Positions 11,452 through 21,642 of a stretch of DNA of 64,000 nt are shown here, one piece after another. The stretch covers positions 1-64,000 of the forward strand of contig NKYR01000170.1 in NCBI GenBank assembly GCA_003184365.1, given 5' to 3'. The notes beneath the pieces were generated by a model. It was not told where the DNA came from, ran no database searches, and was given only the letters and a program-made list of their open reading frames with translations. Source of the stretch: Evernia prunastri. Its lineage: Eukaryota > Ascomycota > Lecanoromycetes > Lecanorales > Parmeliaceae. The number at the start of each line of letters is the position of its first letter. Positions within the stretch are counted from its first letter, which is position 1. A program made the translations under genes and the position numbers.

Positions 11452-12526
11452 TCATTTGATGCTATTTCCAAAATCGTTGCTGACAAATACAACGAGGACA
11501 GCTGCGTATCTACAACAGTATCTTCGTCAGCATGAGCTAGGTACAAAGCGACAGAAATTCAGCTTCGCAGTACTCACGCAGCTGTAGCCCCAAAGATCTC
11601 CGCTCTCCGCGCATTTGTTAGCAAGCCCACAACGAGAGCAAAGAGCGATGTGAAGAGCACTATGAGTCCGACTCTTATATTGATGCTGCGGTCTGATACC
11701 AGGAGTAAGCATACTATGGCTCCAATCAGAAGTATAGCGCTGAATAGTACTGATAGTACTGCGCCAGCTCTTTCAATGCGTCGTTGAGGGTAGTAAAAAA
11801 TCTCCCTGTTAATGCCATAGGTGTCATCGCCACTTTCAGGTTGTTGCTTCTCCTTAATTGCCGTCAGCCTGGTGACTTGGTCTTTCATTTACAAATTTAC
11901 CTTGAAGAACCAGCTAAAGTAGGATTGTAAGAAGATATCAAGTCGGTCAGTCTCCACCGGAGCCAAGGCCACGAGATCTCGTTCGTCTGTGAATAGATTC
12001 TGATCTTGTCCCCACAGGACCGGGATAGTTTTCGAAATGAACCACTTCCTAAAACCCTTCAAAGTCCGAGATTTGGGAGGAGCTAGCGCGAGCACTCGAT
12101 TTTCAAGCAACAAGGCTTCATCTAGGTCTATTAGCTATCGTGACTATCTATCGAAGGTGTTTACATTTCATACGCACGATACTCTCTCAACTTCAGCCTG
12201 ATCTTCTCTTGCAGACTTCTGTGTTGGCATGCTCTAGCGTTGTCAGGATCGGAATAGTGCGTCCAGTATCGCGCCGCCTTTTGCGCAAGCTCATCGTCAA
12301 TGTGTTTGGCGTCTTCTCCGTCCAGCTGCTGGAGTTGTTCCTCTAATTCATGAAGCTCACTTTGCAGATAGAGCAGATTTCTCGCGCTCAGATGAGCATA
12401 CTTGCGATAGATGGCTGCGTCAGCATCTCTTGCGATGAAATAGGCAAATGAGGGGTATCCATCTAGCCTTGCTGGCCGAGCGAGGGAATTTGAAGGGTGT
12501 GCCAGCTCGAAAGCAGAAAGCGACAT
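11452..12526 (-). CDS. DUF6594 domain membrane protein
   Basis: Four exons give an intact frame of about 302 residues: 12526-12178, 12127-11901, 11852-11578 and 11509-11452. The introns are 50, 48 and 68 bp, all GT...AG; the second has a GCTGACGG branch and removes an apparent TAA. Family landmarks appear in order: GYPSFAYFIARD, SARNLLYLQSELHELEEQL, YHLDEALLLENRVLALAPP and the RRIERAGAVLSVLFSAILL first membrane span. Then come a second span, the TNARRAEIFGATAAYAAVL signature and a third span with a short tail. DUF6594 proteins have a helical cytosolic part and C-terminal membrane helices; many copies occur in fungal genomes and the function is unknown. The ATG at 12526 is the first in frame. 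No damage is seen. Confidence 0.88.
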
Positions 12527-13166
12527 GTGTCTTGTCAATATAGTTGATGGTATTAGCTAAAAGAGGGTCTCTTCTTTCGCATAACGAAGTAAAGGGTTGT
12601 ATGTTTTGCAGAGAATATACAAACAAAATGCACTGATGCTGATGATGTGGCAATCGTTTTAGCGGCCCTTAACCCCTGCCCCTTGGGCGCAGTGGTGGCG
12701 CTTGGTCTCAGCCGCAACGAGACAGCCTCAACAGACTACCATCTTCCATCTCACAACTCGTCTGTTCTCCAAACTCTGATTCCAATTTCATCAAACAATT
12801 ATAACCCACACATCAATTACCATATCAATTGTACCAGAGATGTGTAGGCAGTGAAAAAAATCCTGATCCATCCAATATCTGCAACTTACTTGGCCTAAAA
12901 AGTATACCGCTGCCAAATTTCGCGGCATACAGGATGGCAGTAATATCGGAATAAGATGCAGCCTTTTTTAAAGAGGTAATGGCGTACAAATACTCAAATC
13001 CTTTGTTGCATCTCTTAACCCAGATTCAATACGACCCAAATTTCAAGCAGCCGATCTAAGCCCAGAAGTCGCGCCTGACGAAAGGTACGAGAAAGATCTT
13101 GAAGTGCCCAATAACCCATTCGCTTTTTCGCCGGGGCGATTGAATAAGATCCTCAGTCCAAAGTCG
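12527..13166. other. Intergenic
   Basis: No recognised gene. From 12972 the sequence is open in the frame of the next gene but has no ATG before 13167. An ATG at 12979 opens a 26-codon frame (MAYKYSNPLLHLL) that may be a first exon of the next gene. Confidence 0.5.
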
Positions 13167-15480
13167 ATGGCCTCATACAGAGAATCGTCCGCAGCAGCCT
13201 TCTCAATCAAAGAGCCATCACCCTCGATCTTTGAACCAAACTATGCGTCAGACTCTCCCTATCCCTTTCTTCGCAGCTACAAGCTGGATAGCACAATTTC
13301 AGAGGTATATGAAGACGAGCTGTACAAGCCATCAATGCAAAATGTGCCAAAAACTATTTCGCCAAAGGACGCGCTGCTGGAAGATTTGGACGCGCTGCTA
13401 GAGGACTTGAACGACGCAGAAGAAGATGATATGACTTACCTTTTCACGAAATCAGAAACGCCTGCAGTCTCTGCTCTAAATCCAGGGAATGTATTGCATA
13501 AAGACAAGAACAACAATCAGACCGAGAAGGTCGAGCCTCTTGCCACTAAGAATCATCCCTCAAAACCTAGACGACTCGATCGTCCCTCAAGATCACAAAG
13601 ATTATTACGAGGAACGTTAGGAAAAATGGAGGCGCCGCCTTCCGATGAGGACTCCCCGCCGGGACACGAGCCCTCTGAAGGCTTGGAAGCTCTGCCTGAA
13701 ATGCTCCTACAACCAGACACTAGGCCCATCTCTCATGAACAGCTTGTAGTAGAAGTGAAGGGTATCTATGCTAACTTAGTCATGGTGGAAGCTAAGTGTA
13801 TTGATATTGACGAAAGCCAATCAGCTGCCGCCCAGGAGAAGGACCCCTCCAAAAAGACTGACTTGAAGAACGATCAGTGGCAGTCACTCATTGCACTTCA
13901 CAAACAATTATTGCATGAGCACCACGACTTTTTTCTCGCCTCCCAACATCCTTCAGCGAGTCCAGCTCTAAGCAGATTAGCAGCCAAATACTCAATGCCG
14001 GCTCGAATGTGGCGACACGGGGACAAGCCGTACAATCCACCAATGCAAAATGTACCAAAAACCATTTCGCCAAAAGACGCGCTTCTAGATGGCATTAGGC
14101 GCCTTTCTCGCAAAGTGTCCCCTGGTCTACCGCGGCCAGCGACCTTCAAGAGGCAGGAGGGAGAAAAACGAGAAAGGTTGACTCCCGTGGAATCTACTTC
14201 AGGAGTCGGTAGTCTCCTAAGGACCAAACAAGGATTGGCTGGCTTTGCGAATGGTTCCAGCATCGCCGCCATGGCTGACACGGGATCAAGAACGAATGTA
14301 ATATCTGCATCTTATGCGAAGGAGCTGGACCTCAGTATCGAGGGGCTGCCATCTACCTTTGCAATCGGCAGTTCACGCAAGATTCAATCCCTCGGTAAGT
14401 ACATACATATATGCTGTATTTCCTTGTGAAGGCCTTGCCAGTAGCGAATATGGCATTCGAGCTAACGCCATTGATCTCTCGTTTCTCAGGAACTGTGTCT
14501 CTTCATTGGACTTTTGCCGATAAACCGAAAGAGTCTTTCCCAATTCTTTGTCACGTTCTACCACATTGCACGTACAATCTGATATTAGGGAACTCTTTTC
14601 TGACAGCCACAAAGACTTTGACCGAATTCTGCCATCGTCTTACCAAATGCCTCTTCAGAGTGGTCAATAACATTCCGCACTTCAGCTTTCTGGGCGAAAC
14701 ATGTCAACGACTGCATGGAACCTTGGCCGACAACCTCTTAGTCCTTGCGATACCTGACACAGGAGCGGATAGGAATGTTATGAGCTTGCAATATGCCTTG
14801 GAAAATGGCCTCGAAATCCAAAGAGGGCCGAAGCACTGTGGCCACCTCCAATTCGCGGATGGGAGTTATGATCCGACTGTAGGGCAAGTGAAAACCCACT
14901 GGACTTTCGCAAGTGGCGAAAGGATCCCGGTAACCTTTGAGGTTCTAAAATACTGCTGCTCAGACGTCATCATCGGAGAGGACATCCTGACCGAGCATAA
15001 TGTCTTTCAAAAACATGAAGCATCAATTTTCCAGACTGCGGCCGTCGAAGATGATTGTTTCGAATTGGCTCCTTTTGATTTTGTGAATTCTTGGCAGAAA
15101 GGTTGCGAGAAACTGATGGTCAAGGCTGCGTGGAGGCGGACGAAAGGTATGCAGCCAAGGACCGAGATAACGTAACACTCTCTGACCTACGTAATCCAGA
15201 TGATTCATATCATCGCAATGGAACACCAAGCGAGAATGTTCACTTCGAAGAGCAGCACCGTCGTAACATCTGGAATCACAAGTACGCCTTCGGAACCAAC
15301 GCGTCTTTGGGTGAAAGAGAACTAGAGCGAGCCCGTAGAGAACGCTACGAATCTATCCACAGCTCACGCCACCTCGAACCTATGGACGACCAGACCTCCG
15401 GATATGGGAATGGGACTCAGCAGCGGGAAGAGCGAATGCCCGTGATTCCCAGCATTCCTACCTCACAAACTCCACGCTAG
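13167..15480 (+). CDS. Protein with two retropepsin-like aspartic protease domains
   Basis: Exon 1 runs to 14394, an intron lies at 14395-14489 (GTAAGT...CTCAG), and coding resumes at 14490. The N-terminal 360 residues are disordered, with acidic and Ser/Pro-rich stretches and a near-duplicate PPMQNVPKTISPKDALL motif at about 13330 and 14040. Two retropepsin-like modules follow. One has MADTGSRTNVIS (about residue 370) then NLILGNSFL; the second has IPDTGADRNVMS (about residue 498) then SDVIIGEDIL. DTG(S/A) is the catalytic Asp motif, and retropepsins need two such modules to form a site, so this could be a single-chain pseudo-dimer. The frame changes by one base around 15080-15105, after which an Arg/Glu-rich tail is open to 15480; this is a frameshift or sequencing error. 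No reverse transcriptase is attached, which suggests a domesticated or fungal-specific protease. Confidence 0.65.
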
Positions 15481-16640
15481 CTCTGTGCTGCCATTACTCC
15501 TTCGCCGGACGTAGTGAACCCGACGACGACTGTCTTTTCAATGAACTGTGAATTCTTGCTGCAGCTTCTTTCTATGCGTCGGGGTGTTACAGAGCCTTTT
15601 GGATTCTGAGCAATGCTGATTTTTGAAAAATGGGATGTCTGCATCGTCAAGGTTAGGAGCCTTTTACCTCGGATTTGCTCAAGGCTCTGGTGGCTAGCTA
15701 GGAATGTCTTTTGTTTTGCGTTTGTAAGTCGCGCCATGATGGTCATGTACCTCGATCCCCAGAGAATCTTGCAAATCCGACGAAGCATGATTGAAGTTTG
15801 CTTCCCCCCCCCCGTCTTCTGTTTATTTTCGCGCGCGCGCAAATATATGTAACGCTGGCCCAAGGACACGCAGTCTGAACTTTCGATCGAGAATCGAATC
15901 CATCTCACTCATCTACTCCCCGAAGTTAAAAATGTCCATCAATTCAGTTCAACCCCCTCGCCAAAAGAAAACGCGGAGTAGCCACAAGAAACAGGAAAGA
16001 CATCAATATGTGCATATATCACAGCCCACAAAATCTCACATCTGCCCAACACACACCCCTAATGCTCTCAAGCCGTGCGCGCCGAAGCTGACCCCTAGGC
16101 TATCTGACTATCTGCTTTACTGCAATCTCTCGTTCTCAATCTCCCTCTGACAGCTCTACAACAGCCCCCCTCCTCCCCTTTCTTCATAATAGATACTTGA
16201 ATACCTTCCCCCCCCCTTAAAACATACTCCCTAGCTCATAACCCACCAAAAAAACATAAGACGCACTTCGCCACTCGTATCCACCACAAATCCTCTCTAT
16301 AACGTACGTACTAATCGCGATTCTTCTCTCTCTCTAATAAGCCTCCGAATATAGAATGAAATGCCCTTCTAGGGGATTTTGATACGATAGTATCGAAAAA
16401 CTTCAGCGGCTCTTTTAGTCTTCTTATCCCTAAATCCAGCGTCTCTGATCTCGGACCACAGTTGAAGTGAGGAATGGGATGGGAAGCTTAGCTTTCCAAA
16501 AGAGGGATCGAGAGATGGAGATGTCGTTTCTGGAGAGAACGATTGGGGCAAAGATCGTGGATAGTTGCACCTAGCTAGCTAGAGGGAACGTAGTATAATA
16601 GGACTTCCACTTTTCCTGCGAATATTCGAGGGGTCGAGAC
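15481..16640. other. Intergenic with homopolymer runs
   Basis: No recognised gene. It contains short poly-C runs (15805-15813, 16210-16217) and an alternating GC run near 15831-15840. Confidence 0.5.
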
Positions 16641-16644
16641 ACGG

Positions 16645-17262
16645 TGACCAGCGAAAGTGGCCGATTTTGGCTTCTCTACGAAGGTCACGGAAGATGGTCT
16701 AGTCAGTCTACCATGCTCTATGCCTTGGTATGCCCCCGAATATCATCCACGCAGATTTTCCTACGCCGCAGCCCAAAGATGTGATTTTTTCTCTTTTGGT
16801 ATGCTTTTTTTATGGCTTCTCTTCCATCGAGACCTCCTGCGCAAATCGCAAAGCTTGCAGTCGATGCCTGGAAATGACTCACTTTTTGGGAGCCTGGAAG
16901 ATGATTCTTCGCCATTGGCTGATGTTCCGATTGAATACACCTTACTTGAGAGCTTGAAAAGGGAAAAGAGGCTAATCGCATTTGCTTACGAGATGATTGA
17001 ATCAATGGCGAGTTTCGGGGATCAACAGAAATCCAACATGAAGTTGTTCTTTCGTTCAACTCTTGCAGACGATCCGGAACAGCGAGCGGATAGTTTCCTT
17101 GAATTAATTCAGATACTGACCACCCGACACGCTGATAAGCGTCAGCGATCTCGGCACACAACTCGACACACAATACATCCAACCAGCTCGGTCCCTAGAC
17201 ATGGCCCCACGGATCCTGAGCTCGAGTTAGCTCAAACGTCGATATATCAGATTCATACGTAG
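16645..17262 (+). pseudogene. Protein kinase C-lobe fragment
   Basis: The frame begins inside a kinase domain: AKVADFGFST is the DFG activation-loop start, PWYAPEYH the APE motif, and CDFFSFGMLFLWLLF the helix F Asp-x-x-Ser-x-Gly region. The last helix has DDPEQRAD. The glycine loop, Lys-Glu pair and HRD catalytic loop are absent, and the sequence before 16645 shows no kinase similarity. The fragment resembles the soluble Ser/Thr kinases abundant in accessory regions of ascomycetes. Its last residues (ELELAQTSIYQIHT) come from the adjoining dispersed repeat. It cannot be an active kinase. Confidence 0.75.
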
Positions 17263-17448
17263 GATCTCTGTCATGCTGGGAGGCCACCGTTCGTGATCAG
17301 TCGATCGATAAGTATAATACTTTCCATTTCTGCGGATGATCAATGCAACATCTGCGTGACATAATCGCGCTAGCTGATCTGCCTTTTTCATTAAGTTTGG
17401 TTTCCTTCTGGCGAACTGCTGTGCTTTTGGTTTCGCTGCGCAAGGCAT
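17227..17448 (-). CDS. Mini MADS-box (SRF-like) protein, copy A
   Basis: A 73-codon frame from ATG at 17448. Residues 8-50 fit the core of the MADS DNA-binding fold: RRKPNLMKKADQLARLC matches the RRK-x-GLMKKA-x-ELS-x-LC helix and VALIIRRNGKYYTY matches the two beta strands. The usual N-terminal arm (GRGKIxI...) is replaced by a short Lys/Gln stretch. There is no K-box or activation domain. Small fungal proteins of this form are known as SRF-type domain proteins; target genes are unknown. It lies downstream of CArG boxes at 17548-17678, which may be its own regulatory sites. The sequence is open and close to the copy at 31107, so selection or recent spread is plausible. Confidence 0.6.
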   Translation of the reverse strand: MPCAAKPKAQQFARRKPNLMKKADQLARLCHADVALIIRRNGKYYTYRSTDHERWPPSMTEILRMNLIYRRLS

Positions 17449-17547
17449 TCTCTAGCTTTCCTGTTAATTCGACGGCAACGTCCTTAGCAGAGAACGGCTA
17501 GGGAAATTTGTATAGACGAGCACCGATATATCTCTGAAATTCCTGCT

Positions 17548-17678
17548 CTATTTCTGGATTCCCTTCATCTCGTCTTCCTCACACTTTTTCGTTCCATTTT
17601 TGGACCGTCCCTCCAGCTCCATTTTTGGAAAACAACCCCACCCCCACAAAACCTAACCTTACAAAGCTCCAATTTTGG
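17548..17678 (-). promoter_or_regulatory. CArG-box cluster upstream of MADS ORF (copy A)
   Basis: CArG boxes are CC(A/T)6GG, the site bound by SRF/Mcm1-type MADS proteins. Here CCATTTTTGG occurs at 17594-17603 and 17619-17628, and CCAATTTTGG at 17669-17678. A decayed site (CTATTTCTGG) lies at 17548-17557. They are about 100-230 bp upstream of the MADS ORF start at 17448. The sites are seen directly; the regulatory role is inference. Confidence 0.5.
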
Positions 17679-17749
17679 CCCACTTCCTACGCTCCGATTC
17701 TGGCACTGGGAGAGTAGGGACGCCTCTGATTCGCTGGGTTCGTCCTCGG

Positions 17750-17996
17750 AAGGCTACACACCCTGAGGCAGTGTATTAACTGGAAGGTTGTATAAATGTC
17801 GAGTGTAAGCAAGCTTAAAACGTCTGAAAATTCAACGGCTACACAACTTAAAAGATACACAAATCCAATTACTATACAGAATTAGAAATTTCAGTATTAT
17901 CTTATACTCTAGATAATAGTGTATCGTCGAATTGAAAGCATGCACTCGAAGGATACATATTCTTCGAGTTAAAACACTGTCTCAAGGTGTAGCCTT
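17750..17996. mobile_element. Possible MITE with imperfect inverted ends
   Basis: The left end AAGGCTACACACCCTGAGGC is matched in reverse by GTCTCAAGGTGTAGCCTT on the right. Inverted similarity covers about 28 bases and is imperfect. The roughly 247-bp inside is AT-rich and non-coding. No target-site duplication is clear. It lies at the edge of the MADS-box repeat. Confidence 0.4.
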
Positions 17997-18166
17997 ATGG
18001 AGACGAATCCAGAAAATCATAGGATGTTCCTACTCTACCAGTGTTAGAGCTTTTCAAATTGTTAAAGTATCGAGATAAACACATAGTAGAACAGTTTCTC
18101 TAGTATACACAATCAATGGGTGAGGCCAGGAAAGTCAACAATCAGCCTAAAACTCCACAAGGCATG

Positions 18167-20650
18167 CTAAATTCTGTTAGACATGTAGATTCCGTGAACG
18201 GTTGCCGCATGGTTTTTAAAATGCATCACACTGTCAAGCGTGACTGCCGCACATTCGGGATGAGGGAAAGGACAGGGTTCGCGGGGCCGAAAAGGATGAC
18301 GGCGGTCGAAGTGCCGCTGCAACGAATATTTACTGCCAAGGTTATGGAGTCGCTCCTCCAAAGGTAGATCGGTGTCACCGAGGCAGTAAAGGCACTGGAA
18401 GGGTTTGCATCTGATAGGAAAGAGATAGGCGATCGAGGAATCCGACTCAGACTCGGACTTGACGGCCTTCAAGGGACGTTCTGCGTCATCATCAGAATCC
18501 CTTTCCCTCCCCTGAATCCTCCGTGTTCGGCGGGCTTTGCGGAACACTCCCTCCTGCCGGATACAGAGTGACACCATATCATCGACAATGGAAACCCGCC
18601 AATCCATATCGTCCTTAGCACCNNNNNNNNNNNNNNAATCACTTTCCCTCGCCTGAATCCTCCGGATTCGGCGGGCTTTGCGGAACACTCCCTCCTGCCG
18701 GATACAGAGTGACACCATATCATCGACAATGGAAACCCGCCAATCCATATCGTCCTTAGCACCGCAAGTCGACAGCGGGTCGAAGAAGGCCTTCGCGATG
18801 CGTGATCGTTCCACAAACGCATATCGAACGCGCCCTGAGGTGCAAAGAATAGGACTGAGCAGCTCCACATCTCCCTCGAGCTGCGCTCGCATATCTTGCA
18901 CCGGAGCGATGGTATCGTATTCTTTTTGAATCTGCTTCATGAGTTCCCGCTCTCGCGCTTTGATCTTTCGATCCACGGCTCGTTTGGCCTCCTCATACTG
19001 ATCGTAGATGGCTTGTCCCTCTGCACGGTAAATGAACGTGAATTGCTGTCGAATGCGCTGGAACAGTTCATCTCGGCGGCCGCGAAGCTCCTGGATTTCT
19101 TCTTCCTGCCGGATAGTTGCACTCTGCGCCTCGGTCAGCTCTTTGGGTCGTCGGGGGTCGATCCGTCGGCTCATCCGGTTGGCCGCTTGGATCAACTCCG
19201 TCCGAGGTACCGTACCCCGGTATGCGGCTTGGGTGTCGTATCGGATCATGCGGGACAGGTAATTGCGCTGGAAGATGGCTGAGTTGGTGTGATCCATGAC
19301 CAGATTCCGGACGGCCTCATTAGAATTGGGATCATCTGGTGAATGATCATGTTAGCTCAGGCTCCCTGGGACCAGACGCCTCAGGGCTCACCATTGATGG
19401 CATTTCCCGTCGCTCGCCGGAGACAATAGGTCGTGAAGACCTAGACGAAGCCAGTCTCTTCTCCTAAGCGTTTGATCTACTCGTGATATTTGTCGTAAGA
19501 GAGCACCGTGTCGGCCGAGGTAGCACAGCCCCTGGGGGTTTACATAGGCGTACGAAACAGTGGTACATCCAGTATGTCCTCTTTCCATGGTATTAGTTGG
19601 TAGTTCAGTCCCTTCAAGACACCTAGCGTCAGAATTGTCCTAGGGTTTATACTCGGGAAAAGATAGGCGTCGTCGTCGCAGGCGAGGCCGATAATATGGG
19701 ATATTATACAAAAGAGGGGATTGGTGTTGATAAAGAATGTATAGGTTTTCCTATATACCTGTCAGATTAATGGACCCGATTTCTTAACGGTCACTTACGG
19801 TCTCTTACGCTTCTTGCGAGATTTGGTTCGGGTGAGCTTCAACTGTAAGGTAAGCGCCATTTCTCCGGTAGTCTTATCGCGCTGGACGAACAAATCTAGG
19901 TCGCGATAGGTAATTCCGAGAAGGGCTCCAGGTTGAGATCTAGTGAACGCCGCGACCAGCAGGATCGTTGCTAGCTAAACCCGTTGCCGTTCGTAAGAGA
20001 AGGTGTTAGTATCCGTCACCCAATAGCAACGCAGCAGCTCCACGAAATCGACCGCATCCAAGAAAGGCTTGTCGGTTTCGCTGTCGTTTAGCCTATATTC
20101 TTCCGCCAATAGACCGTTGATGAACTATTCCACCGTTACTCGTGTGTGTAGGAACATAAACGTATATACCTTAATTTACATTGTAGATTTACTTTAAGGT
20201 CAACGGACTAATCCGTCGGCCCTTCTATTTAATATAGAGTTAACTCAGTTAATACTAGTAGGTTTCAACCGAACTAATTTTCTTGATAGAGTAGTTGTTA
20301 CACATCCAATAAAAGAAGTTCTTAATTCGACCCTCCATTGGCCTTTTAAGTGTGTAATAGGGATCGATATCGACGGTATCACAGTACCTAGAGATCAAGG
20401 ATTAACAACGTGAGCAAAACGACTATAAAATACTAGAGATGACTTACTCTCTCTATAAACCTTCGAGACGATCGATATATAAGTTGGTGACATCAGCGTA
20501 GAGAGTCGTTGATCGGTTGCATTTATCAACCTTCTCGTATCGTACATTGTAGTATTCTCGAGCTGAGAGCTGGCTTCTCGTGGAGGCAGAGGCGTGAGAG
20601 AAGTTCGTATCTTGTCGTTGAGCATGCAGCAGTGCTTTGCGACGAGCCAT
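18167..20650 (-). pseudogene. DUF3435 tyrosine recombinase (Starship captain superfamily), RIP-degraded
   Basis: A full-length but dead gene read from ATG at 20650. Exon 1 (MARRKALLHAQRQ..., to 20448) is followed by a 60-bp intron. Next comes the N-terminal helical domain (DTVDIDPYYTL, IKNFFYWMCNNYSIKK). The recombinase core has CYWVTDTNTFSYERQRV, YCLRRATGNAIN and a 56-bp intron at 19336-19391. The end of the core is MDHTNSAIFQRNYLS with the likely catalytic Tyr. A coiled coil and a C-terminal zinc-finger-like region (CLYCLGD, CPFPHPEC, MHFKNHAATVH) complete it. Stops are seen at 20453, 20128, 19975, 19477, 19441 and elsewhere. The catalytic Arg of the usual SRPG motif reads Gln. A 14-base N run at 18623 splits a 127-bp duplication in the C-terminal half. 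DUF3435 enzymes include the captains that move Starship elements; whether this one did is not shown. Confidence 0.8.
18496..18763. repeat. 127-bp duplication around the N run
   Basis: 18496-18622 and 18637-18763 are near-identical, with a few mismatches (CTCCCC/CTCGCC, CGTGTT/CGGATT), and are separated only by the 14 Ns at 18623-18636. It duplicates about 40 codons of the DUF3435 C-terminal region. The pattern suggests unmerged contig ends or two alleles. Confidence 0.8.
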
Positions 20651-21160
20651 AGTGGACGGCGGTGAGGAGGGTTGTCTGTGTGTAAAACGAGCGGACGTGA
20701 GCCCTTGAGGATAGGGATGAATAGAGGGAAGTAAGTTGGGTAGAGAGGAAGGCAGAGAGGAAGACAGAGAGGAAGACAGAAGGGAGGAGCAGGGCCATTT
20801 TTATGGTCGCCTGAATCGGCTGGGGGTCCCAGTGTCCTCTCTCTCTCTCCCCCTCTTCTCCCTCTTTCCCTCCTCGCCTCTATATCTGTACTGCCCGACC
20901 ACGCATCGAGGATTCCGTAAGCGAACCATAGTAAAGTGATGAAGATGACCAAGGAGATGCAGGAACGTCTTGACTCGATACGATCGACTAGTGCGCGAGC
21001 CTGCATACAACTGTTGAGAGATTGGGAGGGAGAGTGGGGGGAGTCCATCAGCCGTTCAGGCAGCGTAGCGTGGGCTGGGGCCCTGGTGCAAAAGGTGCTT
21101 AAAACGGCGTCGAAGTATGCCGAAAAGGGCGGCCTTTTTACCCGGATCCAGGTTAAGGGA
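20340..21160 (-). repeat. DUF3435 5' region repeat, copy B
   Basis: Matches 36306-37097 in opposite orientation. It covers about 510 bp upstream of the ATG at 20650, exon 1, intron 1 and the first codons of exon 2. Compared with the other copy, this one shows C-to-T and G-to-A changes: TGG to TAG at 20453, and CACACATCG to TATATATCG beside it. Homology stops at CCAGGTTAAGGG (21159), a possible element edge. The upstream part has purine/pyrimidine-rich tracts at 20740-20880. Confidence 0.8.
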
Positions 21161-21642
21161 ACATGATCCAATAACTTTGCATCAATGAGACGATAGATTT
21201 GTGGGTTGCGGCGTAAGCACTTCGGATCTTCGGGCCCGCTCATATGGTTGCCCCCTCCACTATATGCGCTACGCTCAAGGCTTTATCGGCATGATTTAGA
21301 TTGAGGACGTTGTAATAGTAGTTCTGATTGCTAGGTGAAGGTTTGCCGGTGTCGAAGAGTGGAAATAGGCGGCTATGTCGTTTGCATGGAAGCCTGGGCA
21401 GAGATAGCGAAGGTCGCCGTAGGCTGATGTGGTGGAGCGCCAGTATTTGCTTGGTGGGTAGCCGGCGGTGGAGGAGGGTAGAAGGATTGGATTGTGGAAA
21501 GCTGGGATGTATTAAGAGTTCGGATTGGGCCGGTGTCATTCATCCAAAGTCTTTCAGTGATCGATGCAGCTTTCAGCTAAGCCGAGCACGTTGTCTCTTT
21601 TTATCCAAACCGATCTGCCGTGACCTTACAGCTATTGCTTTG
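21161..21642. other. No gene recognised
   Basis: A long minus-strand open frame (21240-21539) has no recognisable domain and I do not call it. Confidence 0.4.

Larger units (their letters stand above)
17227..17742 (-). repeat. MADS-box dispersed repeat, copy A
   Basis: About 515 bp that recurs in opposite orientation at 30825-31345. Shared parts, read on the minus strand, are a segment with CTACTCTCCCAGTGCCAGAA, a cluster of CCAAAAATGG-type boxes and the MADS ORF. Both end in the TTTGAGCTAACTCGAGCTCAG terminal segment. No terminal repeats or target duplications were found, so the mechanism of spread is unknown. Confidence 0.8.

Noticed and set aside
11889..11891. In-frame TAA in the DUF6594 gene
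   Set aside because: It lies inside a good 48-bp intron (GTAAAT, GCTGACGG branch, TTAAG) and the spliced frame matches the family, so it is not a nonsense mutation.
15085..15099. A 15-bp GTGAATTCTTGGCAG intron to restore the retropepsin-like frame
   Set aside because: Far too short for a fungal spliceosomal intron, with no room for a branch site.
20395..21243. 282-codon minus-strand frame over the captain 5' region
   Set aside because: The DUF3435 exon is in a different phase, and the long frame is not kept in the 36-kb copy.
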